A stretch of DNA of 52,471 nt from Elusimicrobiota bacterium (GTDB lineage Bacteria > Elusimicrobiota > Elusimicrobia > UBA1565), in assembly GCA_016212885.1 (NCBI GenBank), contig JACRDO010000047.1, forward strand, positions 1-52,471. The letters run 5' to 3'. The translations under genes and the position numbers were made by a program. The notes below the pieces were generated by a model. The model saw nothing but the letters and a program-made list of their open reading frames with translations, was not told the DNA's origin and did not search any database. Shown here in pieces: positions 1 through 5,953 of the stretch (its first letter is position 1; the number at the start of each line of letters is the position of its first letter).

Positions 1-30
1 AATCGGGCTTTTGGGGGCTCAGCTTCGAGA

Positions 31-95
31 CGGCTGCTAGGCGCGACGAGCAAGCATAGCTTGAGCTATGTGAGCGAGGAGCAACGACGCAGCCG
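31..95. repeat. Imperfect palindromic repeat at left edge
   Basis: The stretch begins CGGCTGC and ends GCAGCCG. Its centre is the hairpin CATAGC-TTGA-GCTATG at 55-70, and arms of partial complementarity lie between centre and ends. The core resembles the GAGCTATG-containing palindrome at the right edge of the window (52319-52366). I read it as a dispersed intergenic palindrome, but no second full copy is visible, so the family assignment is uncertain. Confidence 0.55.
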
Positions 96-374
96 GCCGA
101 AGATGAGACCAGGTCGCTTTTGGGCTGCGGCCGCGTCGCTCCCCACCTCTCAGGCCGGGCTCAAGAACCTGGGGGTCCAGCTCGCGGACAAGGCGGCCAA
201 CAGCCCCATTCGGCCCGAGATATGGGACATGATTTGGAGCGCGATCGAGAACCTGCCGGCGGGCCGCTGGCCAAGGATCGCTCAGGACAATGCGCCGCTG
301 CGCTGGGAAGGCAACGTCGGAGCCTTTCCGGCCGGTGCCCAGGAAGCCGGCCCTGCAGGATCAGGCGGCCTCGC
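96..374. other. Left-edge stretch without a convincing gene
   Basis: No gene can be defended here. The plus strand is open in frame 1 from the window edge to about 597. Part of that frame (roughly 150-330) has a protein-like composition, with no codon-position signal strong enough to call it. The frame also runs through the opposite-strand gene at 375-548. It could be the end of a gene truncated by the window edge or by the palindrome at 31-95. Confidence 0.3.
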
Positions 375-548
375 TTATTTCGTGCGAGGAAGCCGTTTGG
401 CCGGGATCTTGACCACCTTCCCGTTCTTCCAAACGACGAGGGGGTCGCCGTTTCGGCGGTGCTCCTCGATCACGTTGGCCACCGCGATTCGAAGCGCCTG
501 CTCGGCTTTGCGGGCTGCCAGAGGGATTTTTCGCCTTTGTTTCTTCAT
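375..548 (-). CDS. 57-residue putative antitoxin/partner of the zeta-type toxin
   Basis: This reading frame starts with ATG at 548. It overlaps the stop codon of the upstream toxin-like gene by four bases (ATGA), which indicates translational coupling. The product is basic: it opens MKKQRRKIPLAARKAEQ, continues with a predicted helix (ALRIAVANVIEEHRRNGDP), and ends in a short beta-like part (VVWKNGKVVKIPAKRLP). Small proteins of the form helix, then EHRRxGxPxxVWRDGKVVxxP, are recalled as frequent neighbours of zeta-like ATPases and are plausible antitoxins. Here the gene follows the toxin gene, whereas in classical epsilon/zeta operons the antitoxin precedes it. The antitoxin role is inferred; the frame and its coupling are visible directly. 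Confidence 0.72.
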   Translation of the reverse strand: MKKQRRKIPLAARKAEQALRIAVANVIEEHRRNGDPLVVWKNGKVVKIPAKRLPRTK

Positions 549-1129
549 GGCAGCTCCAGGCTTTGTTCGATTTCAAGGAACAAGCCGGCATCGATGATCT
601 GCAGGCGGCCCTGATGCTCGTGCGCGATAAGCTCAGGGCGGGCCCCGGAATTGTCCAGTATCGTCCAGGTGTCCAGCAATGGCCGGTATTCGGAGAATAA
701 GTTCTTCAGGCCGCGGTCGAACCGTCGTCGGATATCGCTTTCAGGCACATCGTGCCCGCCTTGGCGCACTCTGTCCCTGACCCGTTGAACGGCAAGCTCG
801 ACGTTGGGAAGCCACAGATACAGGAGTTGGATACTGTAATTGCGTCTTTTTAGCTTCCGGAATTGAGACAGATAGCCCCGACCCGAAAGCGTCGTTTCGA
901 ACGCGAAGCCGCATCGTTGAGACGCGAGTTCCTTGATCCTCTTGAGCATGATGCGGCCTGCTTCTATGGCGGCTGCTGCCGCCGAAAAAGGCGATAGCCC
1001 TCCGGCGATCAAATCTGCGTTTACGAATTCCTGGCACTTGGCGAAATGCGGCAGGAACTCCCTGGCGAAGGTCGTTTTCCCAGCGCCATTGGGGCCGGCG
1101 ATGACGTAGAGATTGTGCCGATTGGCCAT
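545..1129 (-). CDS. Zeta toxin-like P-loop kinase/ATPase
   Basis: The 194-residue protein begins MANRHNLYVIAGPNGAGKTT, with a Walker A motif GPNGAGKTT at about residues 10-18. Next come FVNADLIAGGLSP, the usual zeta-toxin substrate loop, and FETTLSGRGYL, the typical strand after the first helical pair. An Arg-rich segment (VRDRVRQGGHDVPESDIRRRFDRG) matches the lid helix that follows in this family. Zeta toxins phosphorylate UDP-N-acetylglucosamine; some chromosomal relatives have other small-molecule targets. The start was set at 1129 because the motif-bearing protein begins there, although the frame is open much further upstream. It couples to the 57-residue gene at 375-548. Substrate and toxicity are not shown by sequence. 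Confidence 0.85.
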   Translation of the reverse strand: MANRHNLYVIAGPNGAGKTTFAREFLPHFAKCQEFVNADLIAGGLSPFSAAAAAIEAGRIMLKRIKELASQRCGFAFETTLSGRGYLSQFRKLKRRNYSIQLLYLWLPNVELAVQRVRDRVRQGGHDVPESDIRRRFDRGLKNLFSEYRPLLDTWTILDNSGARPELIAHEHQGRLQIIDAGLFLEIEQSLELP

Positions 1130-1287
1130 GGAATATCGAGGGGCGGCAAAGGGATTATATAAAGTTTGCCAGGCGAGAACGGGGCGGTGGCGACGATCAG
1201 AACGTCCGTTTCGGCGGGTTATCCACGACCCGAATAGGACAATTGCGCCGCGCTGGCCGGCTGTGCGGCCGGACCGGCGGCCCGCCG

Positions 1288-1965
1288 CTAATCGCGGGAC
1301 TTCTTCAGCGCGACCATCAGGCCGAATCCCAGGACCACGACCGCCAGGATCCCCCAGAGGGCGGCCCAGACCGCGGCCGGCAGGGGAATGATCTTCGAGA
1401 ACATCAAGGCGTCGTTGTTGGCCGAGCCCCCGATCCTCATGAGGGTGCGGATGTCGAAGACGGCGTAGAGGCAGCTCGTCACGCCGATGAAGGAGAGCAG
1501 GAAGTCGTTGGCGTCCTCCGGAAGCCACCAGCCGGCCGAAGCCAGGACCGCGCCCATGGCCAGGCCGTAGCCGAAGCCGAACATGGAGCGGACGTAGAGG
1601 AGGGTCGCGGCCATGAGCCCGAGCCCCAGGAAGAGGGAGATGTACTTGTCCCAGCGGGTGCGGCAGGCCAGGATCAGGAGCAGGCAGCCCCCGACCATGG
1701 AGCCGATGTAGCCGGCTGGCAGGACCACGAGCCGCCACCCGCCGCAGGTCCAGCAGAGGCCGCTCCCGTCCGCCTCCACCGTGATCTTGCCGATGTTGCC
1801 CCCGGTGAGGACCGCCCCGATGCCGTGGCTGAACTCATGGATGAAGGTGACCAGGATGCGGACAGGATAAAGGAAGACCGTATCCCATGCGAACCAGGCC
1901 AGGGCCACCAGCAGGGCGAGCAATGCGAGCCGGCCGAAGGAGATGGGGCGGTCCCTGGATGTCAT
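1288..1965 (-). CDS. M50-like site-2-type membrane metallopeptidase
   Basis: The 225-residue integral membrane protein has a zinc-protease signature HEFSHG (HExxH) at about residues 43-48, just after the first membrane segment and a short FLYPVRILVTFI stretch. This layout is typical of the M50B-like family. Five or six further hydrophobic segments follow, including a Gly-rich LPAGYIGSMVGG helix. The protein ends in a short basic tail (ALKKSRD). Site-2-type proteases cleave within or next to the membrane, often to release regulators; this compact form lacks a PDZ domain and its substrate is unknown. It is transcribed on the reverse strand. A strong terminator at 1987-2012, just upstream of its start, separates it from the repeat protein behind it. 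Confidence 0.85.
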   Translation of the reverse strand: MTSRDRPISFGRLALLALLVALAWFAWDTVFLYPVRILVTFIHEFSHGIGAVLTGGNIGKITVEADGSGLCWTCGGWRLVVLPAGYIGSMVGGCLLLILACRTRWDKYISLFLGLGLMAATLLYVRSMFGFGYGLAMGAVLASAGWWLPEDANDFLLSFIGVTSCLYAVFDIRTLMRIGGSANNDALMFSKIIPLPAAVWAALWGILAVVVLGFGLMVALKKSRD

Positions 1966-1986
1966 GGCGAAGAGATTCTATAAAAG

Positions 1987-2012
1987 AAAGCCCCCGGTTT
2001 CCCGGGGGCTTT
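1987..2012 (-). terminator. Rho-independent terminator after the WPN-repeat gene
   Basis: On the reverse strand a perfect 11-base stem (AAAGCCCCCGG with CCGGGGGCTTT, four-base loop) is followed by TTTCTTTT. It lies directly beyond the stop codon of the gene at 2033-2395 and before the start of the M50-like gene, so it insulates the two. Confidence 0.85.
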
Positions 2013-2032
2013 GGGTGGGGTATCGATGAATC

Positions 2033-2395
2033 TTAGACGCCGCCGTCCGCTCCGCAGGTGTTGGGCCATACGCAGGGCTTGAACTGGGCGACTTGCGGGG
2101 CCGGCTTCGCGCACTTATTGGGCCACTGGCAGGTCGTGAACGGCCTGGCGGAAAGGAGGTTCTCGGAGGCTTTCCCGCAGGTGTTGGGCCATACGCAGGG
2201 CTTGAACTGGGCGACTTGCGGGGCCGGCTTCGCGCATGTATTGGGCCACACGCAGGGCTTGAACTGGGCCAGCTCGATGGCCGGCTTCGCGCAGGTGTTG
2301 GGCCACTGGCACGTGGTAAAAGGCTTCGACGCCAGGGTCTGCTGGGTCGCCACCGGGCTCAGGCTCAGGATCATCAGGAGTTCGATCATTTTCAT
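2033..2395 (-). CDS. Secreted cysteine-rich protein with five C-x-WPN-x-C repeats
   Basis: The 120-residue protein has a signal-peptide-like N-terminus (MKMIELLMILSLSPVATQQTLA) followed by five copies of a motif C-(Q/V)-W-P-N-(T/K)-C. These are spaced by 12-16 residues of the type AKPAPQVAQFKP. No other domain is visible. Each repeat holds two cysteines five residues apart around an invariant Trp-Pro-Asn, so a small disulphide-bonded or metal-binding exported repeat protein is likely. I do not recognise a named family. At DNA level two of the units are identical over 59 bases, pointing to recent internal duplication. A terminator follows at 1987-2012. Function unknown. Confidence 0.75.
   Translation of the reverse strand: MKMIELLMILSLSPVATQQTLASKPFTTCQWPNTCAKPAIELAQFKPCVWPNTCAKPAPQVAQFKPCVWPNTCGKASENLLSARPFTTCQWPNKCAKPAPQVAQFKPCVWPNTCGADGGV
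2055..2236. repeat. Intragenic direct repeats, 123-bp period
   Basis: Positions 2055-2113 and 2178-2236 are identical over 59 bases, and degenerate copies of the same unit continue to about 2320. They encode the WPN repeats of the secreted protein. The near identity means the array has recently duplicated or been homogenised. Confidence 0.85.
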
Positions 2396-2591
2396 TGACC
2401 TCGTCTAAATCTGATTCTATTGTAGCGGGTCCCGGCCCAAGCCTCCTATAATCGCGGTCAATGTCCGGATATGATTTGCGGCATTGAGAGCGGTCATTGA
2501 TTTAGATCAAGTCGCCGAGCGCCCGCAGTGCGCGAGCGCTTTGTATGTCGAGCCTACGCATAAATCGGCTCGGGTAGTGTGGATGTCGAGG

Positions 2592-2630
2592 GACGTACCA
2601 AACCAACGTATTTTTGATGTTTGGTACGTC
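2592..2630. repeat. Covarying palindrome family, copy 1
   Basis: Stem GACGTACCAAAC pairs with GTTTGGTACGTC (12 of 12) around the 15-base interior CAACGTATTTTTGAT. Closely related copies occur at 14254-14454 and 18753-18820 with different but still self-complementary stems. An additional degenerate half-unit (GTGGATGTCGAGGGACGT) abuts it on the left. Confidence 0.85.
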
Positions 2631-2670
2631 ACCCCGCAGACAAATAATGCTGAAATTATCGACTTTTTCT

Positions 2671-2703
2671 GCACGCCTACCCGGAAAATCCGGGTAGGCG
2701 TGC
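2671..2703. repeat. Perfect 14-bp-stem hairpin
   Basis: GCACGCCTACCCGG (2671-2684) pairs perfectly with CCGGGTAGGCGTGC (2690-2703) over a five-base loop. It lies at the centre of the quasi-palindrome 2550-2785. It has no adjoining T-run in either direction, so it is not an obvious intrinsic terminator. Confidence 0.85.
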
Positions 2704-2843
2704 AAGAAGTGATGATAATTCCATCGCAATTCATCCGCGCGCTGACGGCGGCGATGTAAACATTCGGCAATTCATGCGTAGGCTCTATATCTATGCCGTT
2801 GAGTTTCGGATGCGGGTTACGGTCTGGAATCTATTGTCGTTAA

Positions 2844-3707
2844 TTAGGCCGTTTCCGTCTTCCCTCCCCGGCTCCCGAGCGCGATGGCCCCAGCGACCAG
2901 CAGGCCCCCCAGGGCGCCCTGGCCGCGGAAGGCTTCGCCTCCCAGGGTCCAGGCGAAGATCGCGGCGAAGACGGGCTCGAGCGAGAAGATGAGGGAGACG
3001 GTCATGGGCGGCACGTGCTTCTGGGCCTTCATCTGGATGAAGAAGGCCGACAGGGTCGGGACCAGGGCCAGAAACAGGATGACCCACGCGGCCTTGGCCG
3101 TGGCCGCGCCCAGCGGCGCCCCGGCGGCCGCGGTCGCGGCCAGGCAGGCCGCGCCGGTGATCCAGAACTGGTGGAACGCGAGGAGGACAATGTCCGCTTC
3201 ACCCCGCACACAGCTGTCGGTCGCGAAGACGTGCGCGGCGTAGGCGCAGGCCGCGATCAGCGTCAAGGCGTCGCCCCGGTTGATCCCGGAGAGCCCCCCA
3301 GTCACCAGCCAGAGCCCGGCGAGCGCGAGGAGGATCGAGAGCCAATGGCCGGCCCGGGGAGTCTCTCGCGCGTAAAAATACATGAACGGCGGCACGAAGA
3401 GGATGAAGCCGCCGGTGATGAAGCCGGAGTTTGAGGCCGTGGTGTAGAGCAGGCCCGCGGTCTGGGCCACGTAGAGGGCCATGAGCAGGCCGGCCAGGAC
3501 CGCGCCTTCCTTGAGCAGGCGCAGGGGCTTGCTCTTCCGGACGACAAGAGGCAGCAGGAACGCCGCGGCCAGGAGGAAGCGCCAGCCCACGAGCGCGCCC
3601 GGGTGGACCCCAGCCAGGACGTCTTTGACCATGAAGAAGGTCGCCCCCCACACGAGCGCCGAGTACACGAGCCCCGCGTGCAGGAGCAGGAAGCCGAAGC
3701 GGCTCAT
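2844..3707 (-). CDS. EamA/DMT-superfamily transporter
   Basis: The 287-residue membrane protein has about ten hydrophobic segments in two halves, the arrangement of EamA (drug/metabolite transporter) proteins. The first half carries ALVWGATFFMVKDV and PGALVGWRFLLAA near residues 18-50; the second half carries VSLIFSLEPVFAAIFAW near residue 240. Both fit the family's hallmark WG..F...K and LEPV...  sequences. Relatives export amino acids and metabolites. Its ATG overlaps the stop of the epimerase-like gene by four bases (ATGA at 3704-3707). This makes export or import of an amino-acid or dipeptide product plausible; the substrate is inferred only from that neighbour. Confidence 0.88.
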   Translation of the reverse strand: MSRFGFLLLHAGLVYSALVWGATFFMVKDVLAGVHPGALVGWRFLLAAAFLLPLVVRKSKPLRLLKEGAVLAGLLMALYVAQTAGLLYTTASNSGFITGGFILFVPPFMYFYARETPRAGHWLSILLALAGLWLVTGGLSGINRGDALTLIAACAYAAHVFATDSCVRGEADIVLLAFHQFWITGAACLAATAAAGAPLGAATAKAAWVILFLALVPTLSAFFIQMKAQKHVPPMTVSLIFSLEPVFAAIFAWTLGGEAFRGQGALGGLLVAGAIALGSRGGKTETA

Positions 3708-4813
3708 AGCCGCAGAATGGGCCCTTCGCGCGTAAAGCCCCCCCTGGGCTGGCCCTCTCCGGGAAAGGAGAACGGCCGCCCTCCGAGGACTGCGGCCCCA
3801 TGGCCGCGGCCCTCGTCCAGGAGGACGTCCGAGTCCAGGTCCGCGTAGGAGAATACGCCGAGCCCGCAGGCGAGGTGGACGCTGGGCGAGAGCCCGCGGG
3901 CGCTCTCCTGCATGCAGCCGATCATTAGGCCCTTGCCGGCTGCGCGCGCGAGGGCGGCGACGTCGAGCGAGCGGCGCAGGCCGAGCTTCGCCACCTTGAT
4001 GTTCACGACCTCGGCCGCGCCCGCCCAGAGGACCTCCAGGGCCTCGGCCGGGGAGCGCACGCTCTCGTCGGCTGCGAGCGGCACGGGCGAGCGGCGGCTG
4101 AGCCAGGCCGCCTCCTTGAGCTTCCCGCGCTCAAGGGGCTGCTCGAAAAGGGCCACGGCCGCGCCTAAGCGAAGGGCGCGCTCAGCGAAGCGCAGCGCCC
4201 CCTCCGCGTGGAAGCCCTGGTTGCCGTCCAGGATCAGCGTGATCCTGCGGCCCAGCCTGGCCGCGGCTCGGCTCACCGCTTCGACCCGCTTGAGATCCTC
4301 GGCCTTGTCGCTTGTGCCGACCTTGATCTTGAGGGTCCGGAAGCCCTGTTTCAAGGCCGCAAGGGCCCCCTCGGCCGCCTGCCGCGGGGGCCAGGCCGAG
4401 ATCGTCAGGTCCGTCTCGATGGAGTCCTGCGCGCCGCCGAACCATTCCGCCATGGGGATTGCGCGCGCGGCGAGCAGGGCCTCGAGCGCCGCGCACTCGA
4501 CAGCGGCCGCGGCCGCGTTCGCGTCCGGGCAGAGGCGCCAGATGTCCGCGGCGAGGGGCTCGATTTCGCGGACATCCCGGCCTCGCAGGCGCGTGAGCAG
4601 GCCCCTGAGCGAGCGGGCCAGGGTCTCGGGAGAGAGGCGCTTGATGACGATGGAGCTCGAGGCCTCGCCGTAGCCCTCGGCCCCGCCCTTAAGGCGCAGG
4701 CGGAGCGCGGCGTTGGTGGTCTGCGTCTTCGAGCCCAGCGCGGTGACGAAGGGGCTCTTAAGGGGGACGGTGAAGGTCCAGACCTCTCCGCCGGCCACGG
4801 CGAATGGATTCAT
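3704..4813 (-). CDS. Dipeptide epimerase-like enolase-superfamily enzyme
   Basis: The 369-residue protein has the mandelate racemase/muconate lactonising layout. An N-terminal capping domain (LKSPFVTALGSKTQTT, near residue 20) is followed by a barrel with the catalytic lysine motif LKIKVGTS at about 162. Metal ligands appear in LILDGNQG, LFEQPL and LAADES, and the second catalytic lysine lies in VNIKVAKLGG-like NIKVAKLG at about 267. The C-terminal SYADLDSDVLL matches the loop typical of L-Ala-D/L-Glu and related dipeptide epimerases. Likely role: epimerising dipeptides, for example from murein turnover. It is coupled to the EamA transporter. The C-terminal 14 residues are encoded by a 42-bp sequence repeated at 8548-8589. 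Confidence 0.85.
   Translation of the reverse strand: MNPFAVAGGEVWTFTVPLKSPFVTALGSKTQTTNAALRLRLKGGAEGYGEASSSIVIKRLSPETLARSLRGLLTRLRGRDVREIEPLAADIWRLCPDANAAAAAVECAALEALLAARAIPMAEWFGGAQDSIETDLTISAWPPRQAAEGALAALKQGFRTLKIKVGTSDKAEDLKRVEAVSRAAARLGRRITLILDGNQGFHAEGALRFAERALRLGAAVALFEQPLERGKLKEAAWLSRRSPVPLAADESVRSPAEALEVLWAGAAEVVNIKVAKLGLRRSLDVAALARAAGKGLMIGCMQESARGLSPSVHLACGLGVFSYADLDSDVLLDEGRGHGAAVLGGRPFSFPGEGQPRGGFTREGPILRL
3752..3793. repeat. Dispersed 42-bp repeat, copy A (copy B 8548-8589 inverted)
   Basis: The 42 bases from GCCCTCTCCGGGAAAGG to CGAGGACTGC match the reverse complement of 8548-8589 at 37 of 42 positions. Each copy lies inside the 3' end of a coding region, here the epimerase gene and there the FGE-like gene. 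The two are read in opposite strands relative to the repeat, so protein homology does not explain it. Confidence 0.7.
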
Positions 4814-4881
4814 GCGTCCAAACCTAAAGCGTGTTGAATGTTCAATGCGGAAATATTCTATTATTATTGGGGGAGTAGAAC

Positions 4882-5946
4882 TTGAACGCCTATTCCATCG
4901 CGGCCGCTCTGCTTCTGGCGCTTTCGCCCGAACCCGCGGCAGCTGCTCCGCTGCTCGAAGGGGTGGACGTCTACGGCACGACGCGGTTGAGCGAAGGGGA
5001 CATCCAGGAGAAGTTCGGCCCCCAGATCAAGCGCTACCTGTCCCTGCTCAGAGGCAAGTCGAAGGGCGTGTTGAAGACCGCTGAGTCCGTGAGGGTCAAG
5101 CTCGAATCGGACGTGAAGGCGATGGGTGATTTCGCCTATGTCAAGGTGCAGAAGGTCTCCTCGGGACCGGACGCGGGCTCGATCGTCGTCTTTGACGTGG
5201 TCGAGATGAAGGATGCCGCGCTCCGCCTGCCCTTCAGGCCCGCGCCGACCCTGCGCGTGCCGGAGCCCGGAGGCCTTCTGGAGGACTGGAAGAAGTACTA
5301 CGACCTCGGCTGGGAGCTGACCCGCAAGGGCTCAATCGGCGCGGACCGGGTCGAGTGCCCGGCGTTCTACTGCACCTGGGGGGACGCCACCGAGGATCTC
5401 AAGAGACTCCAGGATCGCTTCATCGCAGAGGTCCCGAGCAGCAAGGATGTCCTGCTCCGGGCGCTCAGCGAGGACGCTGACCCCCAGCGCCGCGCGGACG
5501 CCCTGGTCCTGCTGGCCTACCTGAAGTCCGGCGCGGACGTGGCCCGCGCCGCCGAGACCGCCCTGTCGGACCCCGACGACCGGGTCCGGGAAGCCGCCAT
5601 GCGGGTCATCTCGGACATCTCTGTCTACCGCCAGGACGTCCCCCTCTCCATCGAGAAGGCGGCCGACGTGATGGACTATCCCTCCGTGGACGACCGGACC
5701 CGGGCCTTGGCGGTAATGCTTGGGGTCGCCAACCACCCGCGGTACCGGCGCTTCCTCCTTCAGAGCGCAAGCACGCAGGTCCTCAAGCTCCTGCGCATGA
5801 TGAACGCCTCCAACCACGACATGGCCTACACCGTGCTCAAGATGCTTTCAGGCGAGAGCTACGGAAGCCGCGAGTACGAAGCTTGGGAAAACTGGCTCCA
5901 GAAGGCGCGCAAGGCCGACGCGGAGCAGCCCGAGCAAAAAAAGTAG
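4882..5946 (+). CDS. Secreted HEAT-repeat protein with POTRA-like N-terminus
   Basis: The 354-residue protein starts at TTG 4882, preceded by GGGGGAG at 4869-4875, which settles the start. A signal peptide (AAALLLALSPEPAAAAP) is followed by VDVYGTTRLSEGDIQEKFG, the pattern of a POTRA domain strand and helix, ending near residue 110 with VVFDVVEMKDA. After a linker, residues 170-340 form alpha-helical repeats of HEAT type (RADALVLLAYLKSGADVARAAETAL, DPDDRVREAAMRVIS). It is probably exported to the periplasm. A role in envelope protein interaction is inferred from the architecture. The divergent gene is the epimerase; an imperfect TTGAA-TG-TTCAA dyad at 4834-4845 lies between them. Confidence 0.75.
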   Translation: MNAYSIAAALLLALSPEPAAAAPLLEGVDVYGTTRLSEGDIQEKFGPQIKRYLSLLRGKSKGVLKTAESVRVKLESDVKAMGDFAYVKVQKVSSGPDAGSIVVFDVVEMKDAALRLPFRPAPTLRVPEPGGLLEDWKKYYDLGWELTRKGSIGADRVECPAFYCTWGDATEDLKRLQDRFIAEVPSSKDVLLRALSEDADPQRRADALVLLAYLKSGADVARAAETALSDPDDRVREAAMRVISDISVYRQDVPLSIEKAADVMDYPSVDDRTRALAVMLGVANHPRYRRFLLQSASTQVLKLLRMMNASNHDMAYTVLKMLSGESYGSREYEAWENWLQKARKADAEQPEQKK

Positions 5947-5953
5947 CCCGATC

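Larger units (their letters stand above)
2550..2785. repeat. 236-bp quasi-palindromic element
   Basis: The ends are an inverted repeat with one mismatch in sixteen bases: GAGCCTACGCATAAAT at 2550-2565 and ATTCATGCGTAGGCTC at 2770-2785. Inside lie at least three further hairpins: CGAGCC/GGCTCG around 2549-2573, the GTACCAAAC palindrome at 2592-2630, and a perfect 14-base stem at 2671-2703 whose arms extend imperfectly outward. Frames are open on both strands because of the symmetry, but none looks like a protein. It is probably a small non-autonomous element (MITE-like) or several nested palindromes; no transposase is visible nearby. This explains the roughly 450-base gene gap between 2396 and 2843. 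Confidence 0.7.

Noticed and set aside
61-597. Open frame of 178 codons on the plus strand at the left edge
   Set aside because: It runs antisense through the better supported 57-residue gene and the end of the toxin gene, starts inside a palindrome, and shows no family pattern. A short middle part looks protein-like but is not enough to call it.
1130-1738. Upstream extension of the zeta-type gene frame
   Set aside because: The frame is open for about 200 more codons, but the composition there is Arg/Gly/Pro-rich shadow of the M50-like gene. The family domain begins at the ATG at 1129.
2484-2770. Overlapping open frames on both strands
   Set aside because: They are mirror images caused by the quasi-palindrome, have no ribosome-binding site and no codon bias.
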